Assembly: GCF_023278565.1 (NCBI RefSeq)
Contig: NC_064682.1
Span: 2,976,001 to 3,040,000, forward strand
Direction of reading: 5' to 3'
DNA length: 64,000 bases
Source of the DNA: Colletotrichum lupini
Lineage: Eukaryota; Ascomycota; Sordariomycetes; Glomerellales; Glomerellaceae
Positions 48,201 through 58,506 of this stretch are shown here, in pieces; positions within the stretch are counted from its first letter, which is position 1; each line of letters opens with the position of its first letter. A program made the translations under genes and the position numbers. The notes beneath the pieces are model-generated. The model made no database searches. It was not told where the DNA came from and worked only from the letters and a program-made list of their open reading frames with translations.

Positions 48201-49990
48201 CTACTGCGCAACCGCGAGAACCCCTCTTATTTAACTACGCTTATTTAAGTAATTAGTTAAGTTAAACGTCCCCCATAACTAGCCTTATTACCCTATAACT
48301 TTTTAATTATAAGTAACTTTAATAATACTTAAAAAGTAACTAAAATAGAAGAGATATAAAGCTATTATAAATAGTATAAATCTCTTTTTATTACGTATAT
48401 TATAGCTTATATAAATAAGTTATAAATAACTTTAAAAACTGTAGGCTTTAGGTATACTATTTATTAAGGACCGTAACTAATTTATTTCAAGTATTACTAC
48501 TTCCTCTGGGCTAAGGTTTTTAATATTAAAATAAGAGGGGTTATTATAAATCTTTATATAGCGCTAAGGCTTAGGAATAAGTTTATTATAGTTATTATAA
48601 TTTATTTAAATAACTAAGTTATTATTAAGTATTTAAATAGTACCCCCCCCCTTATCTTTTTAATAAGCCATTCTCGAGTTTAAAGAGCTTATTAAAAATA
48701 CTAAAGTCCCCGTTACTTTTTATTAAATACCTAGCTATAAGGGTATCATAAAGAACGAGATAGCGGACTAATTAGTTAAAAAGGGTATTATTATAAGTCC
48801 CCTTAACCTATTTATACGCCCCCTAATTACTATTTATATCAAGTATTATACCTAGGAGAGATAACTAACTATACTCCGGGGCTAGTAAGAGGATTATTAA
48901 CTAGACTTTTATAAAGCCTTTATTTTATTTATTAATAATACGGCGAGCCCCGAGCTAAAGTTACTTACGTAACACTAGTTTTATTAGCTTTTTTTAGCTA
49001 AGTCCGGCTATAAGGACTATATTATATACTACTATTTATATAATTATAATAATATTAACTTTTATTACTTATATAAAAGGGAGAAAGTACTTAATTATAT
49101 TTATTATTACTATTTAGTCTTGTATAAGGGTATATTATAGTTCGCCCGAGCTAACTTCGTCCGGCGTTAACTTAGTAAAAACTAGTCTACTTATATTATA
49201 TTATTATAAAGCTCCTAGTTCTTTACCAATATTTATTTAAAATAAACCGATATTTATTAAAATCGGGTTAGTGCGTGCGGAATTAGCTATAGTAATATTA
49301 AACCCGTATTTATTATTAAATAATATAGCTATAGTAGAGGTATCGGAGTACCCCCCTTAGCCCTTATATTAATAAACTAACGTAATAAGACGTATTATAT
49401 AGTTTATATTTTAACTAGTTATTTAGAATAGACCTTTTTAAACTAAACCCCCTTACTATAATAAGTTTATTAATACGGCCGTTAGCTCCCTTAGCGGATA
49501 TTAATTTTATAAAGCGAGTACGTTAATACGGCTCGTTTAATTAGGATACGTAATAGGCTATATACCCCGTCGGCCCTACGAAGCTTACGTTTATTTATAA
49601 CGGCACTAATAGTAATATTACTTTTTATTTACGTTATATTAATACTTTATTTTACTATATAATATAATATATTACTTTATATTACGATATATATTATATA
49701 CCTCCCCCCTTTACTTTATTACTTTATATTTTATATTATATTACTCTCCCTTTACTTACTAAAAGAGCTAGACTTTTTTACCTTAGGTAGTAATACTTAT
49801 TATAATATAACAACGGTTTTTTTATAAATACATAAAATACTACTTAGTTAGTTTATTATATTACTAGTATAATGCTCGAACTTTATTAAGTTCATTTATT
49901 TTAAGTTATAAAATAGCACGGGGGCTATATATAAGTAGAAGGGTTAATCTTAGATTATATATTATATTATTTTATAAGAGGGTATTATAT

Positions 49991-50943
49991 AGGCTCTACG
50001 GGGCATAGCATACGGTTTTATAATTTTAACGTAATATAGTTGCCTTTTGCCTCACTTGAGGATACTACGGCGTAAAATAGCATAAACAAACAAACAATCC
50101 AGCAGTGCTACAGAAGCCTAAGTCGAATGACGAGTGTCCACAAGAGCCCTGTCTTAAAATGGGGGAGACTCTTCAACGCCCCAAAGATCAGTATTAAGCT
50201 TAAGAGGTGGTCTTTAAGACTAGGTAAAACGCGCTAAGAAGCGAATGCTATTACAAGACGTGGGATACCGAAGCGACGTCGTGGGCCTTAACATTCAGAT
50301 TTATGATGTGAATTTCAGTTTCGCTGCCCATGGAAGAGTGTCGGATCCGGAGATCATATCCCCTGACGAGCGGCTGAGCAGCCAATCGCAATTTTCTTCT
50401 TGCTGCATATCACCCCGCCGCGCAGTTTGATCTTCAAGGAGGTTCAAATACTCCCCTCGACGAATTGCAATGGCGATGGTTTCTAACCGTGGGATTTTGG
50501 AGTACTTTCTCCCTGTCATCCCCACCCAAAGCACCAGTGACCCTAGCCAAGGAGAACAGGGGTTCATCCGAGGAGCTCGCAGCGTCGCTTCATTCCCATG
50601 TTTTGAAACTTCGTTCGATCTTCGAAACCGGTCATGCCCAGGTAACACAGGTGCTCAGCCATCTTTTCAGGCCTTCCAAGCCGGTCATCGCATCATCTCA
50701 GGCCACACGATGGCAGATGCAGCGCTTCTGTCAGCTCAACTATAAGATGGCACCTGTCGCGTCGCTGTCAGTTCATGTCACAAAGTTTCAACTCATCAAC
50801 AGCGAAACTGCCATCCGATACAACGAATTTTCTTCTTTAGACCTGGTGTCATCTTTATTTAAGCTTATCTCAAGTCTTTGCGCCCATTTTCCTTTCACAG
50901 TTCTTCTCAATATACCCATTTGATTCACCCCAATCCACACAAA
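49991..50943. other. Return to normal composition; promoter of secreted-protein gene
   Basis: RIP-type sequence fades near 50040. Overlapping frames on both strands at 50245-50923 are not protein-like. The last ~60 bases before 50944 are C/T-rich leader. Confidence 0.5.
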
Positions 50944-51498
50944 ATGTACGCCCAACAAATTCTCGTTACTTTCCTGATGGCCACCAGCGCCACTCTCGCC
51001 AGCGCAAGTAAGTATAATCTTCTCGAAAACCACAGTCATCCCATCTTTGTCTAATTAGACGACCGCCTTTAGGAAGCATCGAAAGACGCCAATTGCTTGG
51101 AAACCTCGGCAGCCTCTCGTGCAACGTCGCAAGACTCCAGATCTTAGGCGCCCTTGGCAATACCGAGGACGCTGTCTCCCAAATCACCGATACAACAGTC
51201 CAGGACGCTGCCAATGCTGGTCTCCAACAAGCACGAGGCGGCATCGCACAAATTGCAAAGTCCATCGTCAGCGGCGCTGCACCGCCCGCGGCTAGCCGTG
51301 ATGAGGTAGCAGCTGGACTGGCTGCAGCGGGTACCGCTCTTTCTGGGGGTGATGCGTGCGTATCCTTGTCTCATCGTGTGCAAATCGAGAATTTCGATGG
51401 CTAACAACCTGTATAGGAGCGACCAAGCCGTAGCTGATGCGCAAGCGGGACTTGATAAGTCTGTAAAGGCTGGTCAAGATGTCGTTGCGAACTGCTAA
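50944..51498 (+). CDS. Small secreted protein, 142 aa, three exons
   Basis: Exons 50944-51007, 51073-51355 and 51417-51498; introns of 65 and 61 bp with donors GTAAGT and GTGCGT and acceptors TTTAG and TATAG; phases agree. The protein starts with a signal peptide (MYAQQILVTFLMATSATLASA). A dibasic site (IERRQ) that could be a Kex2-type cleavage site follows. The mature chain is Ala/Gly/Gln-rich and helical-looking (GNLGSLSCNVARLQILGALG, then IAQIAKSIVSGAA). It has two cysteines, one near its start and one as the last residue (VVANC), which could form one disulfide. No enzymatic domain. It resembles small secreted proteins of plant-associated and insect-associated ascomycetes; family not named. 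It lies ~950 bp from the end of the RIP-mutated block, a common setting for such genes. Intact. Confidence 0.85.
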
Positions 51499-51700
51499 AC
51501 AGTAGATGTTGGATTGAAGGAGCTGAGCTCGGCAAATGACGAAAATGAGGCATAAGACAGCAGCAGGACTAGCGCATGCATTAATACCACCATGATCAAC
51601 TATTCGAAACTATTTCTCTTCACTCCAAGCATGTTCTCTCTTATCGGTGAAACCTGCAACTCTATGCGACGTCTGCCCGAGCCACTTTCGCAAGATGGAA

Positions 51701-51979
51701 CTATCTCGTCGTTCCAATCAGTTCCCTCGCCTGTTGCAGGTCCTGTGCCATGGCACCCAAGTGAACCACGTCGGCCGAGACCATGATTAGACTCATCCGC
51801 TCCGCAGCCTTCTTCAGGACCTCTGGACTCCCGTAAGGAGGCCCGCCAAACGCAAAGCCCGCATAAGGCTTATCGTGCTTGTCAATGGTATCAAAGAATA
51901 GCTTCGACACCTTAACCCATTCAGGCTCAAACGCCCCTATGCCACCAATCATGGCCTCGAGGTTGGCATCGCGATGGGT
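51701..51979 (-). pseudogene. C-terminal fragment of HpcH/HpaI-type aldolase gene
   Basis: The minus-strand frame from just after a TAG at 51980-51982 to the stop at 51701 reads DANLEAMIGGIGAFEPEWVK, then IDKHDKPYAGFAFGGPPYG and ADVVHLGAMAQDLQQAREL. These are the last ~90 residues of a fungal HpcH/HpaI aldolase (class II, metal-dependent, cleaving 2-keto-3-deoxy type acids). The N-terminal half lies 5.2 kb away at 57160-57711 on the same strand. The middle third, with the metal-binding Glu/Asp region, was not found between them. It has no start of its own and is a relic. Confidence 0.75.
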
Positions 51980-52380
51980 CTATGCTCAACAGCGGCGTAG
52001 CAATGAGTTGCCTGACGCATCTTACATTTCCAAGCCTTTCACAACCCTGGTCACAACCCCTCCAGATCCGATGATTTGGCTATTTTTGTCTGTTCTTGAC
52101 CGGAAAAGGTGGCACCAGCAAGCGTCTGCGATCAGGCTGGCCATTGAGCGTCGGGTACAAGCATGCAATGGTACACACCCTCTGAAGTGTACCTTAGCTG
52201 TTTCTTATAAGTGATCGCGTGCACCATTCGCTTAAATGTAGCGACTCCTTTCGGTGTCAATATCCCTGCGGGCTGCCTCATTGGAAATCGAGATATAAGG
52301 CACCGTGGAAGCTGTTTGTCCATTATAAAGATCGTACAGCGACAGAGTTTCATCCCCAGCTTTTGATGTCTGACGTCCGG
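51980..52380 (-). other. Unassigned short coding-like remnants
   Basis: The minus strand shows short gene-like frames: near 52080-52020 IIGSGGVVTRVVKGLEM ending in a stop, and near 52380-52232 GDETLSLYDLYNGQTAS with onward sequence to a stop. They are in different frames and I do not recognise them. They may be remains of what stood next to or inside the aldolase gene before rearrangement. Confidence 0.25.
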
Positions 52381-52382
52381 TA

Positions 52383-54269
52383 AGTCGACCCACCCCCTTT
52401 TGGCCACCCCCCCCTTTTGGCCACCCCATCAAAACATAGTATCAAAACATCGCTACCAACTACACTTAATTAATTAACTATCTTCTACTACTATAATAAT
52501 ATAGTTATTATTCTCCCTAAGTAATTCGACCCCTACGAGTCGACTAGGACTAACTAGACGGTCGCTAGAGTCCTCCTAAGCTCTTTATATATCCTAAATA
52601 TTCGCGAACTTAGTATTTAGGTTTATTAATATACTTTTCTTTTTCCGCGGCCTTAATTAGTTAACTTTAGCTTCTAGAACTCGAATATAGTACTAAGATA
52701 TTACTAAATAGTAGGCCTGCTCGCTAAATACCTTTTTTACTTTTTTAAATAGTAGTTATTAAGTGTTATAGTCTAGACTAAGCTCTATAAATAACTTTAA
52801 CTAATCGTAGAGCTCGCTAGCCTTCCTAAGTATTAACTAGTTAATAATAAACGCCGCTAATGCCTAGTTAATAGCTTTTCTAGTATTACTAGTTACTTAC
52901 TTAGTATCTGCGGTCTTTTTAGTTAGTATAACTAGGTTAAGTAGGACTATTAGATTAGTAAGTAGTCTAGTTATATTAGGGGGATATAGTCTAGTTACTT
53001 TCTACCTACTTCGTATATTTAATAATATTAGACTAGCTAAACGAGCTTTCTAATAGCAGCTTAAGAAGTACCGCTTTTTAACAATAGTAGAATTATTTAC
53101 TATATCCTCCTTACTAAGCTCCTTCTTATACTTAAACTTAATAAGTCTAAAAATAGCTATATTTAACGGCTAGAGGACATGGGAAGTATATAGTAGTAAG
53201 AATAATAAGTAGACGTTATTTCTATAGTATTCCTATATAAATTCTATTATTATATAACTCCTATAGCTATTTAGAACTAATAGTCGAGGCTTATTAAGTA
53301 TGCTAAGCCCCCTAAGGGGGGGGGTCTTAGTTTATAATAAGAACACTATTTTTAACTACTTAAGGGTAGTCTTATCGGTCGTCTAGCTATTATCTATTAT
53401 TATAAACTCCTAACTAGTATAAGGGTTAAGTTTAAGTAGAAACTACTGCTATTATACCGACTTTCCCTTATATATAACTAGTAGTTTAATAGCTCGACGA
53501 TTAGTAAAAATATACTTAATTATAAATACCTAAGCACGCAAACTAGGCTCTTTTTTTTATACTACTATAGTCTTTACCTTGCCCAAAACTAGGCTATTAA
53601 ATCCCTTACCCTCTAAGATACTAGTCTTATTTATATTATACTTATTAGCCTATTTAATATCGCTAATCTTTAGTATATTAAGTAATCTAAACTATAACTT
53701 AATTATATTAGTAGTAGCTTTATTTAGATACCTCGAATCAATAGTACGACTTCTCTAGACCTTAATTAATAAGTTCTTCCTTAAGAAAGCGTCTATCTAT
53801 CTCTTTTTAAAAGGATTTATATCCCCCTAGGATCTTAGAACTCGCTTAGCGAATTTTATAAGCTATTTATAAGTTAGTATAACGCCCAGATTATACTAAA
53901 TACGAACTTACTAAGCTAGCTAGTCTTCTTATTATAAAAGAAGCCTCTAGAGGTCTGCGAATACTATTACCCTCGTTTAGTAGCCTCTCTTACGGTTATA
54001 AAGAGTTAACCTTAGAACTCCGAACTCAATCGAGGCTTAATTAACTAAGAGACCTCTTTTAATAGCCTTAAGAGCCCGAATAACTTTATTTTTAGTATAC
54101 GAGACTATTATATATTAATAAATAAGTATATAAAAAAGAATTATATTTAGACGATTTTTGTAATTGTTATAGTAGTTTGAAAATCGTGGGTAGGGTTTTA
54201 ATGCGGTGGCTGGGATGGAGAAATGGGGTGGCCAAAAGGGGGGGGTGGCCAAAAGGGGGTGGGTCGACT
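52383..54269 (-). mobile_element. Fot1/pogo-like Tc1-mariner transposon, RIP-inactivated
   Basis: Perfect ~45 bp terminal inverted repeats begin AGTCGACCCACCCCC and contain CCCCTTTTGGCCACC twice. The flanks are TA on both sides (52381-52382, 54270-54271), the Tc1/mariner duplication. Length 1,887 bp is usual for Fot1 relatives. The minus-strand interior retains DDE_1-like order near 53520-53220: LLVIYKGKS, FIITDN, then LLFLLPHTSHVLQPLD as degraded blocks. No frame remains open. Its right end reaches into the upstream part of the gene at 54374. Confidence 0.88.
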
Positions 54270-54373
54270 TATATCTCTTCAAGATAACTTCGATAACTCG
54301 GAGGTCTAGTCTCCTCAACAGACGGGCAAGCTATTTACACCTAGATGATCACTCGGAAATTGATCAGCATGAA

Positions 54374-56179
54374 ATGCAAACCAACACCAACAGCCACACA
54401 AGGGCGTCAACTGCATCCCCATCGCCAATCAGTCAGTCCTCGGGAGGTGATACATCGCTCGGCAAGCCATCTCGGAAAAGAATATACCATGTCATGGATA
54501 TTGCAGCGGCTTTTGTAGCTCTGGCTTGCCTAGCGCTGTCAATTTTGGTAGTCTCGAACGACCACCTCTCTTCGTATCTTGGTACCGGAAATCGTCAGCT
54601 CATCGTTATCGGGTTTCTTCTCAGCATCATGAACCTGTGCCTAGGCAGTGTCACGCCGACGTTCTTCTTACTTCTCGAAGCCCGTGTTGGGAATTCCACG
54701 CTACAGAATTACGACGGAATTCTTCGCAACACACCTATGGCATCCAAACTGAGCTTTGCCTGGCGCATGGTCCTTGTTACCATGCTAGCCCTTCCCGTTG
54801 GCCTCAGTGCAGCGTACAAAACCTTCACAGGCGGTGAGAGCAGCATGAAGATTCATGCTCCCGACTACATTACAAACGCCATGTACTTTGGTCTTTTTAG
54901 ACCGCCAGCCACGGCATCATCAATGCACGGGGTTTCATTCTTTTTCAACGCAACCAACTCGTTTCGAGATGCAAGTGAACGAGCAGCGAATCTCTCTGAA
55001 CCTCCGCTGCCAACTTTCCCTCAAGCTTACGGCTACAACATCCTACTGCTTAATAGTTCCAGCGCCGCGCAACTCGACATTCTAGATCCCAATTATATCC
55101 TCAAGATACAGAAGTTGCTTGCTCCCGGCGAGTCGTGGAACATCACTGCGTCTGTGCTCGGTACCGTCGCTACCCTCAACAAATCGGCGGCCACCGAAGA
55201 GGACTTTAAGTCCGCCTGCAATGAGATGGAATCCAACCACACTTGGTACCATGAAAGTAAAGACCTATTCGTGGGATCTTCGGCATGCTCGCTCTCCTTA
55301 ACGGATAGAAAAGAGGAATCGGACCAATCGTTGCAGTATGTCGGTTTAGCACCGGGCAATCCGAATTGCACGCAGTACGCACCACATAATATCTACACCT
55401 ACAATATCTACCGACAGCCATGTCGGGGTACGTGGTCCGTCAGCAGAGGTGGCTTTCGGCTTCTCGAGGGTTGTTGTGATGACCATATCCTGGACTGGGA
55501 CAAACAGCAGGTAATTCAGTGGCAATATTCGGCACTTCCATCATGGTACACGTGTGTTTTGATTGAGATGCTGAGAACCTTCTGCCTCTATCCTTCCAAA
55601 GAGCATGACGCTTATCGAGGCAATCGGTCTGTTTGGATGATGCCGTACATGTCAGTCTCTGTGGCTACCATGATGTGGTCATCGACCGTGTCAAAGCAGG
55701 TGACCTCTTTCGACTCTGAGACATTCGACAAAGGTCGAGAGATATTGACCACTCAAAACAAGACACATGTTACATTTGAAGAAGCTTCTATTTTTTATCA
55801 TATAAAGATGGACGAAGGCAACCAGACGGTCATCTACACCCGGCCAACACTACAAACGTCTCCCTGGCTCTATCTGGTCTTGAGCATTCAGCCCTTTCTG
55901 CTGTTAATTTTCCTTGGAACGATTGCACTACTTCACACAGTTCCCTTGGACAAGGGATTCGGCCTGATATCAATTCTATCGGGCGTTGAGCACCGAGGTC
56001 TGGATAGCTTGAGCGGGGCTTCACTATCCGGAGAGCTTAAGCGACCTGTCAAGCTAACCATGAGCCCTGTGGCCCCCGTCCAAGGCGACGAGAAGAGTAC
56101 TATCAAGTACGTGATAAATCCTTCATCAGAAGAAATGCCAGGCAATAAAAGTCTGTCTCGGAATGTTGAATATCATTGA
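54374..56179 (+). CDS. Fungal integral membrane protein of unknown function, 601 aa
   Basis: Single exon. The open frame extends upstream to an ATG at 54206 inside the Fot1 terminal repeat (657 residues in total), but the first natural start is most likely ATG 54374 (MQTNTNSHTRAST). Four or so membrane segments: AAAFVALACLALSILVV, LIVIGFLLSIMNLCLG, MVLVTMLALPVGLSAAY and, near the end, LYLVLSIQPFLLLIFLGTIA. A ~370-residue loop lies between the third and last, with 8-10 N-glycosylation sites and several cysteines (GCCDDH), presumably outside the cytoplasm. The C-terminal tail is hydrophilic. This is the layout of a large family of ascomycete membrane proteins without assigned role. Residues between the transposon edge and ATG 54374 (LFKITSITRRSSLLNRRASY) are gene-like, so the transposon may have cut off the original N terminus and promoter. 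If so the gene may now depend on transposon sequence. Confidence 0.7.
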   Translation: MQTNTNSHTRASTASPSPISQSSGGDTSLGKPSRKRIYHVMDIAAAFVALACLALSILVVSNDHLSSYLGTGNRQLIVIGFLLSIMNLCLGSVTPTFFLLLEARVGNSTLQNYDGILRNTPMASKLSFAWRMVLVTMLALPVGLSAAYKTFTGGESSMKIHAPDYITNAMYFGLFRPPATASSMHGVSFFFNATNSFRDASERAANLSEPPLPTFPQAYGYNILLLNSSSAAQLDILDPNYILKIQKLLAPGESWNITASVLGTVATLNKSAATEEDFKSACNEMESNHTWYHESKDLFVGSSACSLSLTDRKEESDQSLQYVGLAPGNPNCTQYAPHNIYTYNIYRQPCRGTWSVSRGGFRLLEGCCDDHILDWDKQQVIQWQYSALPSWYTCVLIEMLRTFCLYPSKEHDAYRGNRSVWMMPYMSVSVATMMWSSTVSKQVTSFDSETFDKGREILTTQNKTHVTFEEASIFYHIKMDEGNQTVIYTRPTLQTSPWLYLVLSIQPFLLLIFLGTIALLHTVPLDKGFGLISILSGVEHRGLDSLSGASLSGELKRPVKLTMSPVAPVQGDEKSTIKYVINPSSEEMPGNKSLSRNVEYH

Positions 56180-56646
56180 TGGCGCTCTGAAGAGAACATG
56201 ATCATCAGGTTCGTCCAATATTCCTCCGATACTGCATCCGCAGCCATTGACCCACATCATTTTTCAGGATTTCGAACCAATTTTACTGTCTTCAAACGGG
56301 CTCTTTGCAGGGATTTGAAACCGATCATATCTTCGTGCTTTCCTGCGCTCAATTCGATGCAAACTGGACTAGCTTCCTCAGGAAGGAGACTCAACATAGG
56401 TGGACACGCGCGTCTGGAAGCGTACGTAAGGATCTTAGAGCCAGCAAGCTGGAAGTTCTTTGATAGTGAGGCTGTATCCGAGGGATGTCGATCCTATTCT
56501 TTCCCACAAAACGCTCAATATAGCGGAGGTATCCAACAAAAACACGAGCGTGGTCTTCATCTATGTTTATGTAGATCAACATTGTTCTTATTATCAGTTC
56601 AAGCACAACAAAGCAAAAGTGGCAGCACGACTGATGGGTTGAGTAG

Positions 56647-56835
56647 GGACAGGCAAAGATCGACTGGGCAGGTCATCGCGTGCCGCAGGAGGTGATTGAT
56701 CGGATTATGGCGGAGGTCGGAAAGTGGCCTATGGGCCTAGAAGAGGCGAAGAGGGTGTGAGACGAAGTCATCAATGAGTATCTGGCTGGCAAGAAGGCAG
56801 TGCAGGACAGGGCAATGCAGTTTCAATTTAATTAG
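56647..56835 (+). pseudogene. Short coding remnant with one internal stop
   Basis: The frame reads DWAGHRVPQEVIDRIMAEVG, then MGLEEAKRV, a TGA at 56758-56760, then DEVINEYLAGKKAVQDRAM to a TAG at 56835. The composition is that of a helical protein C terminus, with the TGA most likely a former TGG. Family not recognised. It lies between the membrane-protein gene and the aldolase N-terminal half. Confidence 0.3.
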
Positions 56836-57159
56836 TCCTTTCGTATTCACTTACGTGGAAGAATGCCATCTCATTCAATCTCTGTCTCTATTCCCATATG
56901 TTTTTGGATGACGCTAAGCGATGAAACAGGTGAAGTTCATGTGTCTTGAGAATCTTTCTGTCATAACTGAGATCTTAACCCAAAGTTCAAGATAAGTTTA
57001 CGTAAATCATTCGTCGCTTCTCTTTCTGCGGCGGTTCAGTCAAAATAATATCCATGCGATTGCGGCACAGGGCCAAAACTTACCATGAGAATCTATGCTG
57101 CCGCCCAGTTGGTCAGTCTTCAGGTGGACCTGCCGCTGTCTGCTCGTTTCTCTACGAGA
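56836..57159. other. Non-coding stretch beside aldolase breakpoint
   Basis: Nothing recognisable. Homology to the aldolase ends abruptly at ~57160 after the residues AQNGTR; the following minus-strand sequence does not continue the family. Confidence 0.4.
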
Positions 57160-57711
57160 CGCGTGCCATTTTGCGCAGTCCCAAACTTGGCGGCGGAGAT
57201 AGCATGTTTTGCTTGTTCAACTGTCTCGACTTGGGGGATGACGATACTGGCGCCGGCATCGAGAGAATACCCAATGGCAGCGTGATCGTGACCAGGGAGG
57301 CTACGTAGCAATGTCAGTGTGAAAGTCCCAGAACATATACGGGAGACATACCGAACAAATGGAGTAGCACGGTCTTGGCTCATGAATGAAGCCTCGTGAG
57401 CCATCTACGCGGCGTCAAAACACTCTTCGAGATTAATGCAGTGATCCTTTGAGTACCGTCGTCATGGTTTCCGTGTTGCATGGGGTATGCTCCCAATCAA
57501 TCCATACGGCATCGAAGCCCATAGGGGCCAAGTACCGGGTAATGGGGATGGAGCTCAACCCTGCGTAGTAACAAAGCGGTGGCGGAATCTTCTTTGCGTG
57601 GGCGTCCCGGATGGCTTGACGGGCTTTGTGAGGCTGGAAAAGCGAAGGAGCAGCATAGGCAGCCATGCCTTGTGAAGAGGTACTTTTATATTCGTCTCCG
57701 GAGGTAACCAT
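57160..57711 (-). pseudogene. N-terminal half of HpcH/HpaI-type aldolase gene
   Basis: Three exon pieces: 57711-57457, 57404-57352 and 57300-57160, with introns of 52 and 51 bp (donors GTACTC and GTATGT, acceptors CGTAG); phases agree. The start may be 57711 or ATG 57666 (MAAYAAPSLFQPHKARQAIR), which fits the family better. Conserved: CYYAGLSSIPITRYLAPMGF, DAVWIDWEHTPCNTETM, HEASFMSQDRATPFVR, GYSLDAGASIVIPQVET and VEQAKHAISAAKFGTAQNGT. The Trp-Asp-Trp-Glu-His stretch carries the catalytic His of the TIM-barrel aldolase. Similarity stops after NGTR and the frame hits a stop 12 codons later. The missing end of the protein is partly found at 51701-51979. Such enzymes act in catabolism of aromatic or uronic acids. 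Confidence 0.78.
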
Positions 57712-58506
57712 GGTGGAAATTCGAAGTTTTTACCGTTTCTCGGAATGATGCTTGGTAAAAGTTCCGGATGATTCAAATTCTATAGGTCTCAAATACTCGT
57801 CTTCATTGTGTCCTCTTATAACCTGTTCTACTAAATATCCTCCATCAACATCCCACGCCCTTCAAATCTCCAACGTCAGTGCGCGCGAACAAGTTTACGT
57901 GAGACCATCAAAGCAGGTTCCGGATTCCCTGGTTGAGTTACCGACCGATAACGTTCCTGGTCTGAGCACTCAGTCAAAGAGGATATCGGTCTTGGAGATG
58001 TCCGTTGAGACGCCGGGCAGGAAGAATCTCGTACAACACCTCACCATCGCTACTTTGGATTCTTTAGGTGAGCCGAGGCACCGAGGTACTATCCGAAATA
58101 AGGATCTTGAGGGATCTGCATATGCAGCTGTTGCGGCTCACATAGTTATTTCCACACGGCTGTCTCGTCGAACTTCCAGAGCCCTAGCTCCGTGGAAAGG
58201 TGGTTGGACCAAGCTAGTGCGACTTCCGAGACACTATGGTGGCTTACGGCTAGACTAAAATCTGACAGGCGTCGGGAAGTTTTATGTCATAAAGCCGCTA
58301 CCGAAGGAGTCGGAGAGACTTTCGTGGATCCCTTTGTTGTCATCTCACAAGAGCACTCACTCCAAAAACCCCAAATCTAGACTACCAGATTCATTTATCT
58401 CATGCAAGAGTTTCAACATCGATAAGGCGGTCCCAATTACATCATTTTCACTCATCACCAACCTCAAACGCGAGTTTTCGCTCCGTCCAACATTGGCGCC
58501 ATACCC
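57712..58506. other. Intergenic, no gene supported
   Basis: The frame at 57752-58258 has no domain-like pattern, and its start lies close to the aldolase promoter on the other strand. It is left out as chance. The interval should hold divergent promoters for the aldolase and bZIP genes. Confidence 0.5.

Larger units (their letters stand above)
37330..49990 (+). mobile_element. Tad1-like LINE, RIP-inactivated, split by gypsy insertion
   Basis: AT-rich, stop-riddled sequence on both sides of the gypsy element (37330-38896 and 45219-~49990) forms one LINE read on the plus strand. Left part: ORF1/gag remnant with Cys-knuckle-like region near 38580-38700. Right part: endonuclease (~45700-46200, GDLNSYYIN-type motif and RVPIYKAGNVLNLAISNV), reverse transcriptase (~46950-47500, FLATLKKGLERFITKRIS and LPKRSAINIT, then INIKKAFN from the VDVKGAFD-type motif), and RNase H near 48700 (IPSYKGIIKNEIAD). 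These blocks in this order are typical of Tad1/I-clade fungal LINEs. Exact ends and target duplication could not be set; limits are where base composition changes. Confidence 0.8.

Noticed and set aside
57752..58258. 168-codon frame upstream of the bZIP gene
   Set aside because: No hydrophobic pattern, domain or splice context; considered chance.
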